64,000 nt of DNA from Polaromonas sp. (GTDB lineage: Bacteria; Pseudomonadota; Gammaproteobacteria; Burkholderiales; Burkholderiaceae_C). The stretch is taken from positions 496,001 to 560,000 of the forward strand of contig JAAFJR010000001.1 in the NCBI GenBank assembly GCA_013298945.1. Reading direction: 5' to 3'. The notes below the pieces were generated by a model. The model had not been told where the DNA came from, did not search any database, and saw only the letters and a list, made by a program, of their open reading frames with translations. Below are positions 18,105 to 26,511 of this stretch, piece by piece (within the stretch, counting starts at the first letter, position 1; the number at the start of each line of letters is the position of its first letter). A program made the position numbers and the translations under genes.

Positions 18105-18383
18105 ATGAAAATAACATCATTATTTTTAGCAACCAGCGCTTTGTATTTTGCTGCCAGTAGCGCTTTTGCAACTGGTTTGGCGACATGTGATTCGGGCGCT
18201 AAATCAACTTGGCAGCCCGTTGAAAAACTAGAAGCACAGCTCAAAGAAAAAGGCTACACCGTGCGCCGCATCAAAGAAGATGGTGGTTGTTACGAAGTTT
18301 ATGCTTTGGATGAAAAAGGTCAGCGTGGTGAGTTTTACTTTCACCCAGTAACTTTAGCACCTGTGCCAACAAAAGGGCGTTGA
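18105..18383 (+). CDS. exported PepSY-like protein
   Basis: A 92-residue protein with a signal peptide (about 1-22, SSAFA cleavage) and a single PepSY-type domain: WQPVEKLEAQLKEKGYTVRRIKEDGGCYEVYALDEKGQRGEFYF. A GAGGAGT ribosome site precedes the ATG. PepSY proteins often accompany cytochrome b-type membrane proteins, and one follows 49 bases later. The two probably form a periplasmic/membrane redox pair; partner and substrate are not known. Confidence 0.88.
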   Translation: MKITSLFLATSALYFAASSAFATGLATCDSGAKSTWQPVEKLEAQLKEKGYTVRRIKEDGGCYEVYALDEKGQRGEFYFHPVTLAPVPTKGR

Positions 18384-18432
18384 TAAAAGCGCGTTGATTA
18401 AAACACGTTGATTTAAAAGTGATATCTTAAAA

Positions 18433-18981
18433 GTGGCAACTTCAAACCCCACTGTTCCAGTTTGGAGTGTAGCTGTTCGATTGCTCCATTGGACGCTGGC
18501 ACTGTCCATGATTGGCAGCTTCATCACCCACGAAAGTGGCGGTGCACTGCATGAAAACCTAGGCTACGTTGCATTGGCGGCTGCAGGCGTGCGTGTGTTG
18601 ATGGGTTTTTTCGGAAGCGGTTATTGGCGGTTTTCGCAGTTTTTTCGTGGCATTTCAGCTATTTTAGCCTATGTAAAAGACGTTATGAAACACCGCGAAT
18701 TGCGTTATCTAGGTCACAACCCCTTGGGCGGCTGGATGGTGGTTGCGTTGTTGACTGACGCTGTCGCAACTGGCTTCACAGGCTGGTTGTTTACGACCGA
18801 TAGATTTTGGGGTGTCGAATGGGTCGAAGAGTTACACGACGCACTTGGCGAAGCACTGCTACCGCTTTTGTTTTTGCACATCGCGGGGGCAGTGTTTACC
18901 TCGTATCGCCACCGCGAAAACCTCGTTGGCTCTATGCTGCATGGCCGCAAGCCAGCCGCTGAACCAAACGATGTTGTTTAA
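18433..18981 (+). CDS. cytochrome b561-type membrane protein
   Basis: A 182-residue integral membrane di-haem cytochrome b. VRLLHWTLALSMIG carries the first haem His, and further His residues lie in the helices at HENLGYVALA, DALGEALLPLLFLHIAGAVF and SYRHRENLV. About four membrane helices. The GTG start at 18433 follows the PepSY gene. It probably moves electrons across the inner membrane to a periplasmic acceptor. Convergent with the UspA gene. Confidence 0.87.
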   Translation: MATSNPTVPVWSVAVRLLHWTLALSMIGSFITHESGGALHENLGYVALAAAGVRVLMGFFGSGYWRFSQFFRGISAILAYVKDVMKHRELRYLGHNPLGGWMVVALLTDAVATGFTGWLFTTDRFWGVEWVEELHDALGEALLPLLFLHIAGAVFTSYRHRENLVGSMLHGRKPAAEPNDVV

Positions 18982-18993
18982 CTATTACGTGAA

Positions 18994-19416
18994 TTAACGA
19001 ATCAGCAAAACAGGTGTCTTGCTGTTCGCTAATACCTTGGTGGCAACCGATCCCATCACCATGTTGACAATTGTTCCGTGCCCATGTGAGCCCATGATCA
19101 GCATGTCAAACTTGCCATCGTCAGCAAATTTACCAATCGTTTCGCCGATCTGCCCCACCTTGGTGACCGTTTTGGCGTCAATACCGTGTCGCATGAGGAA
19201 TTTATGCACGGGTGAGATAACTTTCTCAGACTCCGTGGTGTAGTAGTTGTCCACTACTTCCTTGCCCACTGCCGCTCGTGCGCGGTTTGGCACGGGTGCT
19301 TGCACGGTTAACACGGTGAATTCATTGTTGGTATGAAACACCTCATCGTGTGTGACGATGTATGCGAGCATTCTTTTGGTGTAGCTGCTGCCGTCGACTG
19401 AAAGAAGAATTTTCAT
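18994..19416 (-). CDS. universal stress protein, UspA family
   Basis: A 140-residue single Usp domain. It starts KILLSVDGSSYTKRML and ends with the ATP-binding loop MGSHGHGTIVNMVMGSVATKVL (G-2x-G-9x-G-S), so it belongs to the nucleotide-binding subgroup. Cytoplasmic and expected to be stress induced, though no specific promoter could be assigned. It is divergent from the VIT gene. Confidence 0.92.
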   Translation of the reverse strand: MKILLSVDGSSYTKRMLAYIVTHDEVFHTNNEFTVLTVQAPVPNRARAAVGKEVVDNYYTTESEKVISPVHKFLMRHGIDAKTVTKVGQIGETIGKFADDGKFDMLIMGSHGHGTIVNMVMGSVATKVLANSKTPVLLIR

Positions 19417-19573
19417 GTTAATTCCTTGTAAGTGTTAGTCCAGCTTTCATTCTGGACTTTTTATTCAGCGCTGTCTGTGTTTGGATTTGATTAACATCAA
19501 CAAACCTTTTGAAATGGTTGATATTAGTTATTCCCTTACAAGCTCTTAATTCTGCGCTGTCATAATCTTCAAT

Positions 19574-20263
19574 ATGCGACACACAGAACGACACAAAAAT
19601 CACCGTATTGGCTGGCTCAGAGCGGCCGTACTTGGCGCAAATGATGGCATTGTTTCAACTGCTAGCTTGGTTTTAGGCGTAGCGGCTGCGGGTGCAACAC
19701 CGAAAAATATATTGATCACTGGCGTGGCTGGTTTGGTCGCGGGTGCTATGTCTATGGCTGCGGGTGAATATGTTTCGGTTAGTTCACAATCCGACACAGA
19801 ACAAGCCGATATCGCCAAAGAACGCCTAGAACTAGAAACACAGCCAGAGCATGAGCATACAGAATTAGCCGCTATTTATAAAGCGCGTGGTTTAGATGAC
19901 GCAACTTCGAAAGTAGTTGCGACACAATTGATGGCGCATGATGCCCTAGGTGCACACAGCCGCGATGAACTTGGCATTTCAGACACCACAGCTGCCAAGC
20001 CAGTGCAAGCTGCGCTAGCCTCGGCACTCACCTTTGCAGTGGGTGCTGCTCTGCCTTTGCTTGTAGTACTGATAACACCTGCAGCGATGTTAAATGTAGC
20101 AGTCGCTGTTAGCTCACTTGTATTTTTAGCCGCGCTAGGCTCGTTAGCGGCCCGAGCAGGTGGTTCATCTGTCACTACAGCCGCGCTTCGGGTAACGTTT
20201 TGGGGTGCTTTGGCGATGGCAATTACTTTCGGTGTTGGCGCTTTGTTTGGCGTAGCAGCTTAA
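19574..20263 (+). CDS. VIT1/CCC1 family transporter
   Basis: A 229-residue membrane protein of the vacuolar iron transporter family. The N-terminal LRAAVLGANDGIVSTASLVLGVAAAGA helix and MSMAAGEYVSVSSQSDTEQAD are diagnostic. A cytoplasmic helical region with acidic metal-site residues (ERLELETQPEHEHTELAAIY) follows, then three C-terminal helices. It is likely to move Fe(II) or Mn(II). An iron-permease-like gene and a rhodanese follow on the same strand. Confidence 0.9.
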   Translation: MRHTERHKNHRIGWLRAAVLGANDGIVSTASLVLGVAAAGATPKNILITGVAGLVAGAMSMAAGEYVSVSSQSDTEQADIAKERLELETQPEHEHTELAAIYKARGLDDATSKVVATQLMAHDALGAHSRDELGISDTTAAKPVQAALASALTFAVGAALPLLVVLITPAAMLNVAVAVSSLVFLAALGSLAARAGGSSVTTAALRVTFWGALAMAITFGVGALFGVAA

Positions 20264-20296
20264 AGTGCGATTGCATCTGACTTGATGGAGAAATCT

Positions 20297-20707
20297 ATGC
20301 AGCAGACAAGTTGGTATTCAAAATTTGCAAAGAAGGCATCGCATTTTTGTGGTCGACCACGCATATTCACGATTGCCGTTGCCATCATCGCTGTCTGGAT
20401 TGTGACTGGACCCATTTTCGGCTTTAGTGATACATGGCAACTAGTCATCAATACCGGCACCACCATCATCACATTTTTGATGGTATTTTTGATTCAAAAC
20501 ACCCAAAACCGCGACACCCAAGCCATTCAAGTCAAGCTTGATGAGCTGATTCGAGCCACGAAAGGTGCACACAATGCGTTGCTAGATTTAGAAGAGCTCG
20601 AAGAAGAAACGCTTGATGCATTTCGTCTGAAATACCAAGCGCTTGCGGCTGCAGCTAGGACCGAGCTTAGCCATGGAGCGAAAGATACTGGAACACCAGA
20701 GCCTTAG
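20297..20707 (+). CDS. low-affinity iron permease family protein
   Basis: A small membrane protein related to Fet4-like low affinity iron permeases. RPRIFTIAVAIIAVWIVTGPIFGFSDTWQLVINTGTT gives two helices, then FLMVFLIQNTQNRDTQAIQVKLDELI is the family signature, then an acidic C-terminal coil. The frame opens at TTG 20282, but ATG 20297 has GGAG 6 bases upstream and was chosen (136 residues). Its place next to the VIT gene suggests iron handling; transport itself is not demonstrated for such short members. Confidence 0.82.
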   Translation: MQQTSWYSKFAKKASHFCGRPRIFTIAVAIIAVWIVTGPIFGFSDTWQLVINTGTTIITFLMVFLIQNTQNRDTQAIQVKLDELIRATKGAHNALLDLEELEEETLDAFRLKYQALAAAARTELSHGAKDTGTPEP

Positions 20708-20762
20708 CACGACGATAATCTCGTGCATATTTTGAATGAAACGTTTTTGAGGAGCAATAACT

Positions 20763-21098
20763 ATGAGCACATTCGCAGCGCCGCCTATGGTGAGTTTGGA
20801 AGACATGCGTCAAGCACTTGAAACCTCGTCGACCATCGTGATAGATATACGCGAGCCCCACGAGCACGCCAATGGGGTAGCTAGCGGTACAAAGCTGATT
20901 CCTATGAGTCAGTTGGGTGGTCGGCTGGCTGAGTTGCCAGAGCCGGGAAAAGAACCATTTTGGGTGATTTGCAACACCCAAGTTCGTTCTTCCAACATCG
21001 TAGGCCAGCTACAAAATATGGGTTACAACAATGCCAGTTATGTCAACGGCGGTATGAGCCAATGGGCAAGGCAGGCTTGGCCTATGGTCAAGCCATAA
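20763..21098 (+). CDS. rhodanese-like domain protein
   Basis: A single 111-residue rhodanese domain. VIDIREPHEHANGVASGTKLIPMSQLGGRL leads to the active-site loop starting at Cys in WVICNTQVRSSN (CxxxxR), then NMGYNNASYVNGGMSQWARQAWP. The catalytic Cys is present, so sulfur transfer is possible. The GAGGAGC ribosome site is strong. Cytoplasmic; no physiological acceptor can be read from the sequence. Confidence 0.9.
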   Translation: MSTFAAPPMVSLEDMRQALETSSTIVIDIREPHEHANGVASGTKLIPMSQLGGRLAELPEPGKEPFWVICNTQVRSSNIVGQLQNMGYNNASYVNGGMSQWARQAWPMVKP

Positions 21099-21303
21099 AT
21101 TTAAGCCACAACTGTAAGCACCGAATACCGGCTTAGCGTTTGTCTGAGCCTTCTTTCCAAATCTCACGTCTAACAGGCTGTTTTGCCACAGCGGTGGAAC
21201 GACGCACGCCTGTTTTACCTTAAAACCTCTGGGCTGATGGTTCGCTACAAACAAACTGTTGGATTTTCTTGATTTGTTGATTTGTTAGGTAATGTAATAT
21301 TTA
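21099..21303. other. non-coding stretch before the fasciclin promoter
   Basis: The gap between the rhodanese and fasciclin genes is 347 bases. This part has a 6-bp inverted pair (TAAGCC and GGCTTA, 22 bases apart) at about 21103-21136, and two copies of TTGATTTGTT near 21270-21285. No convincing small frame or RNA was found. The interspersed repeat is absent here. Confidence 0.5.
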
Positions 21304-21332
21304 TTGACCTCAGTAGTCTTAGTAAATACAAT
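21304..21332 (+). promoter_or_regulatory. sigma70-type promoter for fasciclin gene
   Basis: TTGACC, 17 bases, TACAAT. Spacing is ideal and both hexamers are close to consensus. It would give an untranslated leader of a little over 100 bases before ATG 21446. Confidence 0.6.
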
Positions 21333-21445
21333 AAAGTATCGATAAAACTAAATGGTATTTATTTGTACCTATAGGTTTATTGGTAATTTAAAAGCTATTG
21401 TGCTTATCTACTTTGCTATTTGATTGAACATCAAGGAGTCTTCAT

Positions 21446-21970
21446 ATGTTGCGCAGAAACCTACTCATTTTGACCGGCGTCGCCGCTGCTACCACTGTAC
21501 TTACCGCTTGCGGCAGTGACGACCATGTCGTTGCTCCCGCTAAAAATATTGTCGAGCTGGCACAAGCTACACCCGACCTGAGCATTTTGGTCGAAGCCGT
21601 TGTTGCCGCTGGTTTAGCCGCCACATTGTCTGGTGCAGGACCGTTCACCGTGTTTGCACCCACTAACGCTGCATTTGCATCGCTGTTGGGTGAGCTTGGT
21701 GTGACCAAAGAAGCTTTGTTGGCTGACAAAACCTTGCTCACCGCAGTGTTGACTTACCATGTGCTTGGTTCGAAAGTTGAAAGTTCACAAATTCCACTGG
21801 GTGCAGCTATCAAAACCGTACAAGGCGCCAACTTGACAATCAATGCGGCAGGCATGGGTTTGGCAATCACCGACGGGCGTGGACGCAAGGCCAACATTGT
21901 TACTGCTAACATCCAAGCCAGAAATGGTGTCGTTCATGTCATCGACAAAGTGATATTGCCACCGGCATAA
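21446..21970 (+). CDS. fasciclin (FAS1) domain lipoprotein
   Basis: A 174-residue envelope lipoprotein. Signal sequence with lipobox LTACG (Cys about 23), then one FAS1 domain. H1 and H2 motifs are clear: GPFTVFAPTNAAFASL and the C-terminal RNGVVHVIDKVILPP, with YHVLG between them. AAGGAG precedes the ATG. FAS1 domains mediate adhesion or surface binding. It is a single-gene unit. Confidence 0.92.
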   Translation: MLRRNLLILTGVAAATTVLTACGSDDHVVAPAKNIVELAQATPDLSILVEAVVAAGLAATLSGAGPFTVFAPTNAAFASLLGELGVTKEALLADKTLLTAVLTYHVLGSKVESSQIPLGAAIKTVQGANLTINAAGMGLAITDGRGRKANIVTANIQARNGVVHVIDKVILPPA

Positions 21971-22082
21971 ATAGCCCCGTTGTCGCGTCAGTTACTCGTT
22001 TAGGGTAAGCCCGTGTTGATTCATGGGCAAGTCATAGCAAGATGATAGAACACTTCAATGTTGTCACCTATCTAGGATTGCT

Positions 22083-23504
22083 ATGACTTTTTTTACGTCT
22101 CAACTTTCGCGACTTTTCATCACTTGTGCAGTGTTGTTGAGTGGGTGCGCTATGATTTCTTCACCCAACGGCATGAATAAATCACAACCCACTATGGCTG
22201 ACGTGCCGCCTATCGTATTCGTTCATGGCAATGGAGATACAGCTGCCCTGTGGCAAACGACGCTTTGGCGCTTTGAATCCAACGGCTGGCCGCGCAACCG
22301 CTTGCACGCGATTGAAGTGCCATACCCGCTGGCGCGTGATGAAGACGCCAAACCACAAGCTGGCCGCACGTCTACGGCAGAGCATGCAGCGTATTTGAGT
22401 GCAGAGGTCGACAAAGTACTGGTTGCCACGGGCGCTAGTCAAGTTGTGGTGTTTGCTAATTCTCGCGGCGGTTTTGCGGTGCGCAACTATATCCAAAACG
22501 GCGGTGGCGCTGCAAAAGTGTCGCACGCTATTTTGAGCGGCGTGCCTAACCACGGCGTTTGGGCGATCAAAGGATTTCGGGAAGGCAGTGAATTTTCTGG
22601 CACGGGCGCATTTTTAATGGGATTAAATGCAGCTAAAAACGCTGCTGGTGACGAAGTGGCTGGGCCTGTGAAGTGGCTTACCATTCGCTCTGACAACAAC
22701 GACAAATTCGCCCAGCCCGATGGCCTATGGATAGGCGCTAAAGGCACACCAACCAATGTCAGCTTCGCGGGCCCAGAGCTCAAAGGCGCGACCAACGCTG
22801 TTATTGCACGCCTTGACCACCGCGAAACCGCTTTTTCCCCCGCTGCTTTCTTGACGGCTTACAGCTTCATCAAAGGTGTGGGGCCGCAGCACCCCGCTAT
22901 TGTTCCTGAGGCTACCGTGGTTTTAAATGGCAAGGTCACAGGTTTGGGTGTCAGTTCGGGCGATGCCAAATCTGGTAATTTTGTCAACAATTTGCCAGTG
23001 CCATATGCGCAGGTTCAAATTTTCGCCACCGATAGTAGCGGTGCGCGTTTAGGCAATGCGACACATACCAAGCGTGTAGGCGAAGATGGCCAATGGGGCC
23101 CGTTCACGGCGCAGCAAGGTGTGGCTTACGAGTTTGTCATCACGGCAGCGGGCTACAGCACCACCCATATTTACCGTAGCACGTTTCCACGTTCCAGTGA
23201 AGTGGTGCATTTACGAGCAGAGCGCATGGCAGAGGCAGACAGAGCGAATTCTGCTGCCAAAGCCATCGTTACCTTTTTCCGACCTCGCGGTTATTTCGAT
23301 GCGCAGCGTGACAAGATGAGTTTTGACGGTTCAACGCAGTTGCCAGGAGTGCCACCTGTGGGAGCAGGCATTGCCAGTTCGAAAAAATTGATCCCACAAA
23401 CCGAGCTTAGATCTATCGATGCAGAATTCAATGGCGAGCGCATCGCTGGGCAAACTTGGCCAGCTGCTGAAAATCATGTGGTTGTTTTGGAATTAACGTA
23501 TTGA
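22083..23504 (+). CDS. lipoprotein alpha/beta hydrolase with C-terminal beta domains
   Basis: A 473-residue lipase-like protein. Lipobox LSGCA is near residue 22. The hydrolase domain has VFVHGNGDTAALW (oxyanion), a nucleophile elbow VFANSRGGFAVRN (ANSRGG rather than GxSxG) and a DHRE segment near 260. From about residue 275 a carboxypeptidase-regulatory-like beta domain follows (VVLNGKVTGLGV to VITAAGYSTTHIY), then a further beta region. It may be a surface-anchored esterase. Substrate unknown. Confidence 0.82.
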   Translation: MTFFTSQLSRLFITCAVLLSGCAMISSPNGMNKSQPTMADVPPIVFVHGNGDTAALWQTTLWRFESNGWPRNRLHAIEVPYPLARDEDAKPQAGRTSTAEHAAYLSAEVDKVLVATGASQVVVFANSRGGFAVRNYIQNGGGAAKVSHAILSGVPNHGVWAIKGFREGSEFSGTGAFLMGLNAAKNAAGDEVAGPVKWLTIRSDNNDKFAQPDGLWIGAKGTPTNVSFAGPELKGATNAVIARLDHRETAFSPAAFLTAYSFIKGVGPQHPAIVPEATVVLNGKVTGLGVSSGDAKSGNFVNNLPVPYAQVQIFATDSSGARLGNATHTKRVGEDGQWGPFTAQQGVAYEFVITAAGYSTTHIYRSTFPRSSEVVHLRAERMAEADRANSAAKAIVTFFRPRGYFDAQRDKMSFDGSTQLPGVPPVGAGIASSKKLIPQTELRSIDAEFNGERIAGQTWPAAENHVVVLELTY

Positions 23505-23530
23505 TTGTATGATCTTGCTTTTTAGGGCTT

Positions 23531-23604
23531 AAATTGGCATCTAGCCGTTGTATTTATTTTCTTAATAGCTATAAAATTAATAGCTATAAAATTAATAGAA
23601 AAAT
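23531..23604 (+). repeat. interspersed repeat copy 6 (forward), hairpin arm duplicated
   Basis: Core with changes (ATCTAGCCGTTGTATTTATT). The segment TTAATAGCTATAAAA is present twice in tandem, so the terminal hairpin region is lengthened. It sits in the convergent gap between the lipase and FG-GAP genes. Confidence 0.8.
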
Positions 23605-23632
23605 TGAGATGACTTTTGAATCCAAAAATCGA

Positions 23633-24592
23633 CTAGTTCGTTAGCCACACACGCCACCACGTCGCATCAGTCAGCAGCACACAGCCAGCGTTGGGCAGCG
23701 GTGTGATGCGGTTGACTGTTGCAGGCAGGGGTTTCACATCTGCCAGTTCCTTCCACTGACCGGGCGCTTCCCAGCGCAGCGCATGAAGCGCTTTGAGCTG
23801 CATGTCCGGCACGATGATGGTAGGGCGTACACCTTTTTGCTCGACGATTACAGCCACTTGTTGCTCTAAGTCACCCATGCGGTGATTCGACGTATCCATG
23901 GCTTGTGCAAATTGCTCAAGCTTGGGCGGGGAATAGCGATAAAGCGTAAGCAATCCGCCAATGTGCGGGGTAATAACGCTGGCTAGATCTAACTTGCCAT
24001 CGCCGTCAAAATCTGCCACACCAACAGGGTTGAGCCATCGAAAAGTGGATCCTGTTTGCGGACTTCTTGCTAACTCCACCAAGCTAAATTTCTTGTCTAC
24101 GCCCTTTGTAGTTATGACAGATTGCATACCGTAAACCACCGTGGCTGAGCCACGCAAAGCGTCGGATTCAATCAAAATAATCTCATCGCGTCCATCGCCA
24201 TCTAAATCAATCAGACGCGGCAGGCGGTCCTCAAACACACGGTTGAACGGTAATTCGTGAATGACTTCTTGAAATTTGCCCGCAGAAGCATTCAGCAAAA
24301 CATGCAAACTTCCTGCATGGGTGGTCGCACCCAGTGCCTTGTGCGGGTAGCGCATGGTGGGCGTGCCCAGCCATGCCCAAGCGATGTCGTTTTTGCCACG
24401 AACCACTTGACTATCTGGCAAACGCTTTGCCGCCTGAGCTGGTAACACAACTTGTGCTGGGCTTGCAGCGCCACATTGGGGAGTGCTTTGCTCCATCATC
24501 AAACCCATAGCATTCGCGCTAGCGCAGGCAAGTAGCATCAAACTTAGAGTCGTAATTGACTTTACTGCGGTGGTTGTAAATGAATGGGGCAT
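23633..24592 (-). CDS. exported FG-GAP/VCBS repeat protein
   Basis: A 319-residue protein with a signal peptide (about 1-28). Two calcium-binding-like FG-GAP loops are visible: DLDGDGRDEIILIES and DFDGDGKLDLASV. Together with the rest of the chain they fit a beta-propeller-like fold. No catalytic motif is seen. It is probably periplasmic or secreted, and divergent from the chalcone-isomerase-like gene. Confidence 0.82.
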   Translation of the reverse strand: MPHSFTTTAVKSITTLSLMLLACASANAMGLMMEQSTPQCGAASPAQVVLPAQAAKRLPDSQVVRGKNDIAWAWLGTPTMRYPHKALGATTHAGSLHVLLNASAGKFQEVIHELPFNRVFEDRLPRLIDLDGDGRDEIILIESDALRGSATVVYGMQSVITTKGVDKKFSLVELARSPQTGSTFRWLNPVGVADFDGDGKLDLASVITPHIGGLLTLYRYSPPKLEQFAQAMDTSNHRMGDLEQQVAVIVEQKGVRPTIIVPDMQLKALHALRWEAPGQWKELADVKPLPATVNRITPLPNAGCVLLTDATWWRVWLTN

Positions 24593-24748
24593 AGTCGGGC
24601 AATCAGAATTAAATTTGCTTGTGTGAATTAGTAGTCATTTAAAAGATTACCTTCTTACACAATTCGCTCGAAAACGGAAATAGTTGGCATGCACTTTAAT
24701 TAAAATGACTAATAATTAATAAGTTACAACTTTAGTTACAATATTTTT

Positions 24749-25384
24749 ATGCCAAACATTTCCATCAAACAACAATTTATTTGCATCTGCTTGTTTCTGA
24801 GCAGCGCTGTTATGCCGCAAGTTTTTGCCCAAGCTAGTACCAATACGGTGCGCAGTACACCAGCGGTGGCAAAAACCAAAGCTGAAAATTTTCCAAAACA
24901 AATCCAAGTTGAAGGCGTCAAGCTGAACTTGAATGGTTTGGGGACACGCTATAAAGCTATTTTCAAGGTGTACGACATGGGTTTGTACGCTACTACTAAA
25001 GTAAATAATTTGCAGGATCTGATTGCCGCACCTGGGCCTAAAAGACTGCATTTTGTTGCGCTGCGTGAGCTGCCTGGTACTGACTTAGGCGTACTCTTTT
25101 TGCGTGGTATGCGTGATAATTCAACGCTAGAGTTGAATACAAAGTACGCTGCTTCTGCCAATCGATTGGTTGAAATTTTCTCTGGCAAAAGCAAACTCAT
25201 GCCTGATGAGAGTTTTTCTATTGAGTTTGTACCCGGCAAAGGCACAACCTTTTACATCATGGACAAACCGCAAGGCGCTGCAATAGGAGACGCTGAGTTT
25301 TTTGCTATGGTTTTGCGCATTTGGCTTGGCCCCATACCTGCCGATTACAAGCTCAAAGACGCTTTGTTAGGCGTAGCTTCTTAA
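24749..25384 (+). CDS. exported chalcone isomerase-like protein
   Basis: A 211-residue protein with a signal peptide (about 1-28, VFAQA). The rest matches the bacterial chalcone isomerase-like family: LNLNGLGTRYKAIFKVYDMGLYATTK, LHFVALRELPGTDLG and FFAMVLRIWLGPIPADYKLKDALLG. The bacterial exported group has no proven enzymatic role and may bind fatty acids. Convergent with panE, 11 bases apart. Confidence 0.88.
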   Translation: MPNISIKQQFICICLFLSSAVMPQVFAQASTNTVRSTPAVAKTKAENFPKQIQVEGVKLNLNGLGTRYKAIFKVYDMGLYATTKVNNLQDLIAAPGPKRLHFVALRELPGTDLGVLFLRGMRDNSTLELNTKYAASANRLVEIFSGKSKLMPDESFSIEFVPGKGTTFYIMDKPQGAAIGDAEFFAMVLRIWLGPIPADYKLKDALLGVAS

Positions 25385-25395
25385 GTCTTAAGCAC

Positions 25396-26484
25396 TTAAA
25401 TTCCTAGCGCCTTGCGCAGTTCGCGCCCGCTAAGCCGTTGGCCCTTGGTGTGGGTGGCTATCAGTTTGCACATGGTGGCATTACAGGTCGCGGGTGTGCC
25501 TTGCTGATTAGCCAGTCGCACCACAGCACCGCACAAATCATCTACTTCCGTGGTGCGGCCATGCTGTATGTCGTCCCACATGGATGATCGGGCGCTGGCA
25601 TCCATGCGCAGCATTTTCTTGGCAAGACGGGTGAATATCCAATTTGGCAGCTTGAGCAACATCGGCATCACATGCGGCTTCACGGCGGCGAGTTGTTTGG
25701 GCTCAATACCCGCTTTTTTCATGGCGGCTAATGCTTCGAGTTGCAGCGTGGCAAAGACGTAGCGAAAGTCGCGATTCAGCAGTTGTTCGCGCAGCGGCAG
25801 GTCTGACAACGCGTTGATCGGGTTGTTCACATTCAGCAGCAGCTTGCCCCACTGCACGGCGCGCATTTCGCTAGATGCTGCCGCTTTGAGCCCCGCGGCG
25901 TTAAACTTGGCGACCAGTTCTGTCGTCAATGCTTGCGTGGCATCAGTCTGCTCAATATAAATTTGCCCCATTGTTGCGCGGTGCACGTGCGTGGCTGTTC
26001 GCATCACCACGTTGTACGGGACCATACCTGCCAAAGCGGTCATTTGTGGCGCTGCGTTTTGAATTCGAGCAACGTTGTCTACGCCATTTTGTAGCGACAC
26101 AATCACTGTGCCGACAGGGCAGCAGTCGGCTATTTCTTGCGCAGCGGCTGTTGTTGCACCACCTTTGACGCAAAGCAGTACCACAGTGGATTCATTGCTC
26201 TTCTTAACTTCATTTACTTTTGAAGCATAAGCCAGCTTCAGGCTGGAAGCGATAGACAACGTAGGGGAGCTTAAATCAGCTTCTATATTCGCTCCTATAT
26301 CCGCTTCGATATCTGCATCAATGTGCGCTTTAAAGCCCTGCAAGTCAGTCACCGTCAAGCCACTCAGCGCCAGCGGCTCAGTCGTTCGCGGTCTGCCCAC
26401 CAAAGTCACACGTTCGCCAGCCGCTGCTAAGCGACCACCCACATAGCAGCCAATAGCGCCAGCACCTAAAACGATGATATTCAT
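25396..26484 (-). CDS. 2-dehydropantoate 2-reductase family protein
   Basis: An NADPH-dependent ketopantoate reductase-like enzyme of the PanE/ApbA family. The N-terminal GAGAIGCYVGGRLAAAG binds the cofactor. The C-terminal helical domain has WGKLLLNVNNPINAL (Lys-Asn catalytic region) and SSMWDDIQHGRTTEVDDL. At 362 residues it is about 50-60 longer than usual. The excess is an insertion at about 55-100 containing a degenerate 4-residue repeat (ADIEADIGANIEAD) coded by 12-base units, followed by a Ser/Lys-rich stretch. The core is intact, so activity is plausible. Confidence 0.87.
   Translation of the reverse strand: MNIIVLGAGAIGCYVGGRLAAAGERVTLVGRPRTTEPLALSGLTVTDLQGFKAHIDADIEADIGANIEADLSSPTLSIASSLKLAYASKVNEVKKSNESTVVLLCVKGGATTAAAQEIADCCPVGTVIVSLQNGVDNVARIQNAAPQMTALAGMVPYNVVMRTATHVHRATMGQIYIEQTDATQALTTELVAKFNAAGLKAAASSEMRAVQWGKLLLNVNNPINALSDLPLREQLLNRDFRYVFATLQLEALAAMKKAGIEPKQLAAVKPHVMPMLLKLPNWIFTRLAKKMLRMDASARSSMWDDIQHGRTTEVDDLCGAVVRLANQQGTPATCNATMCKLIATHTKGQRLSGRELRKALGI
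26279..26326 (-). repeat. four degenerate 12-base tandem units inside panE
   Basis: Units at 26279, 26291, 26303 and 26315, of the type GCTTCTATATTC. On the coding strand they give repeated (D/E/N)-A/I-D/E blocks in the N-terminal Rossmann domain. Phase is kept because 12 is a multiple of 3. Confidence 0.75.
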
Positions 26485-26511
26485 GCCATCAGTTTAACGG
26501 CAACCAGCACA

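Noticed and set aside
21009-21254. 81-codon minus-strand frame between the rhodanese and fasciclin genes
   Set aside because: Partly antisense to the rhodanese gene, no ribosome site, no recognisable domain.
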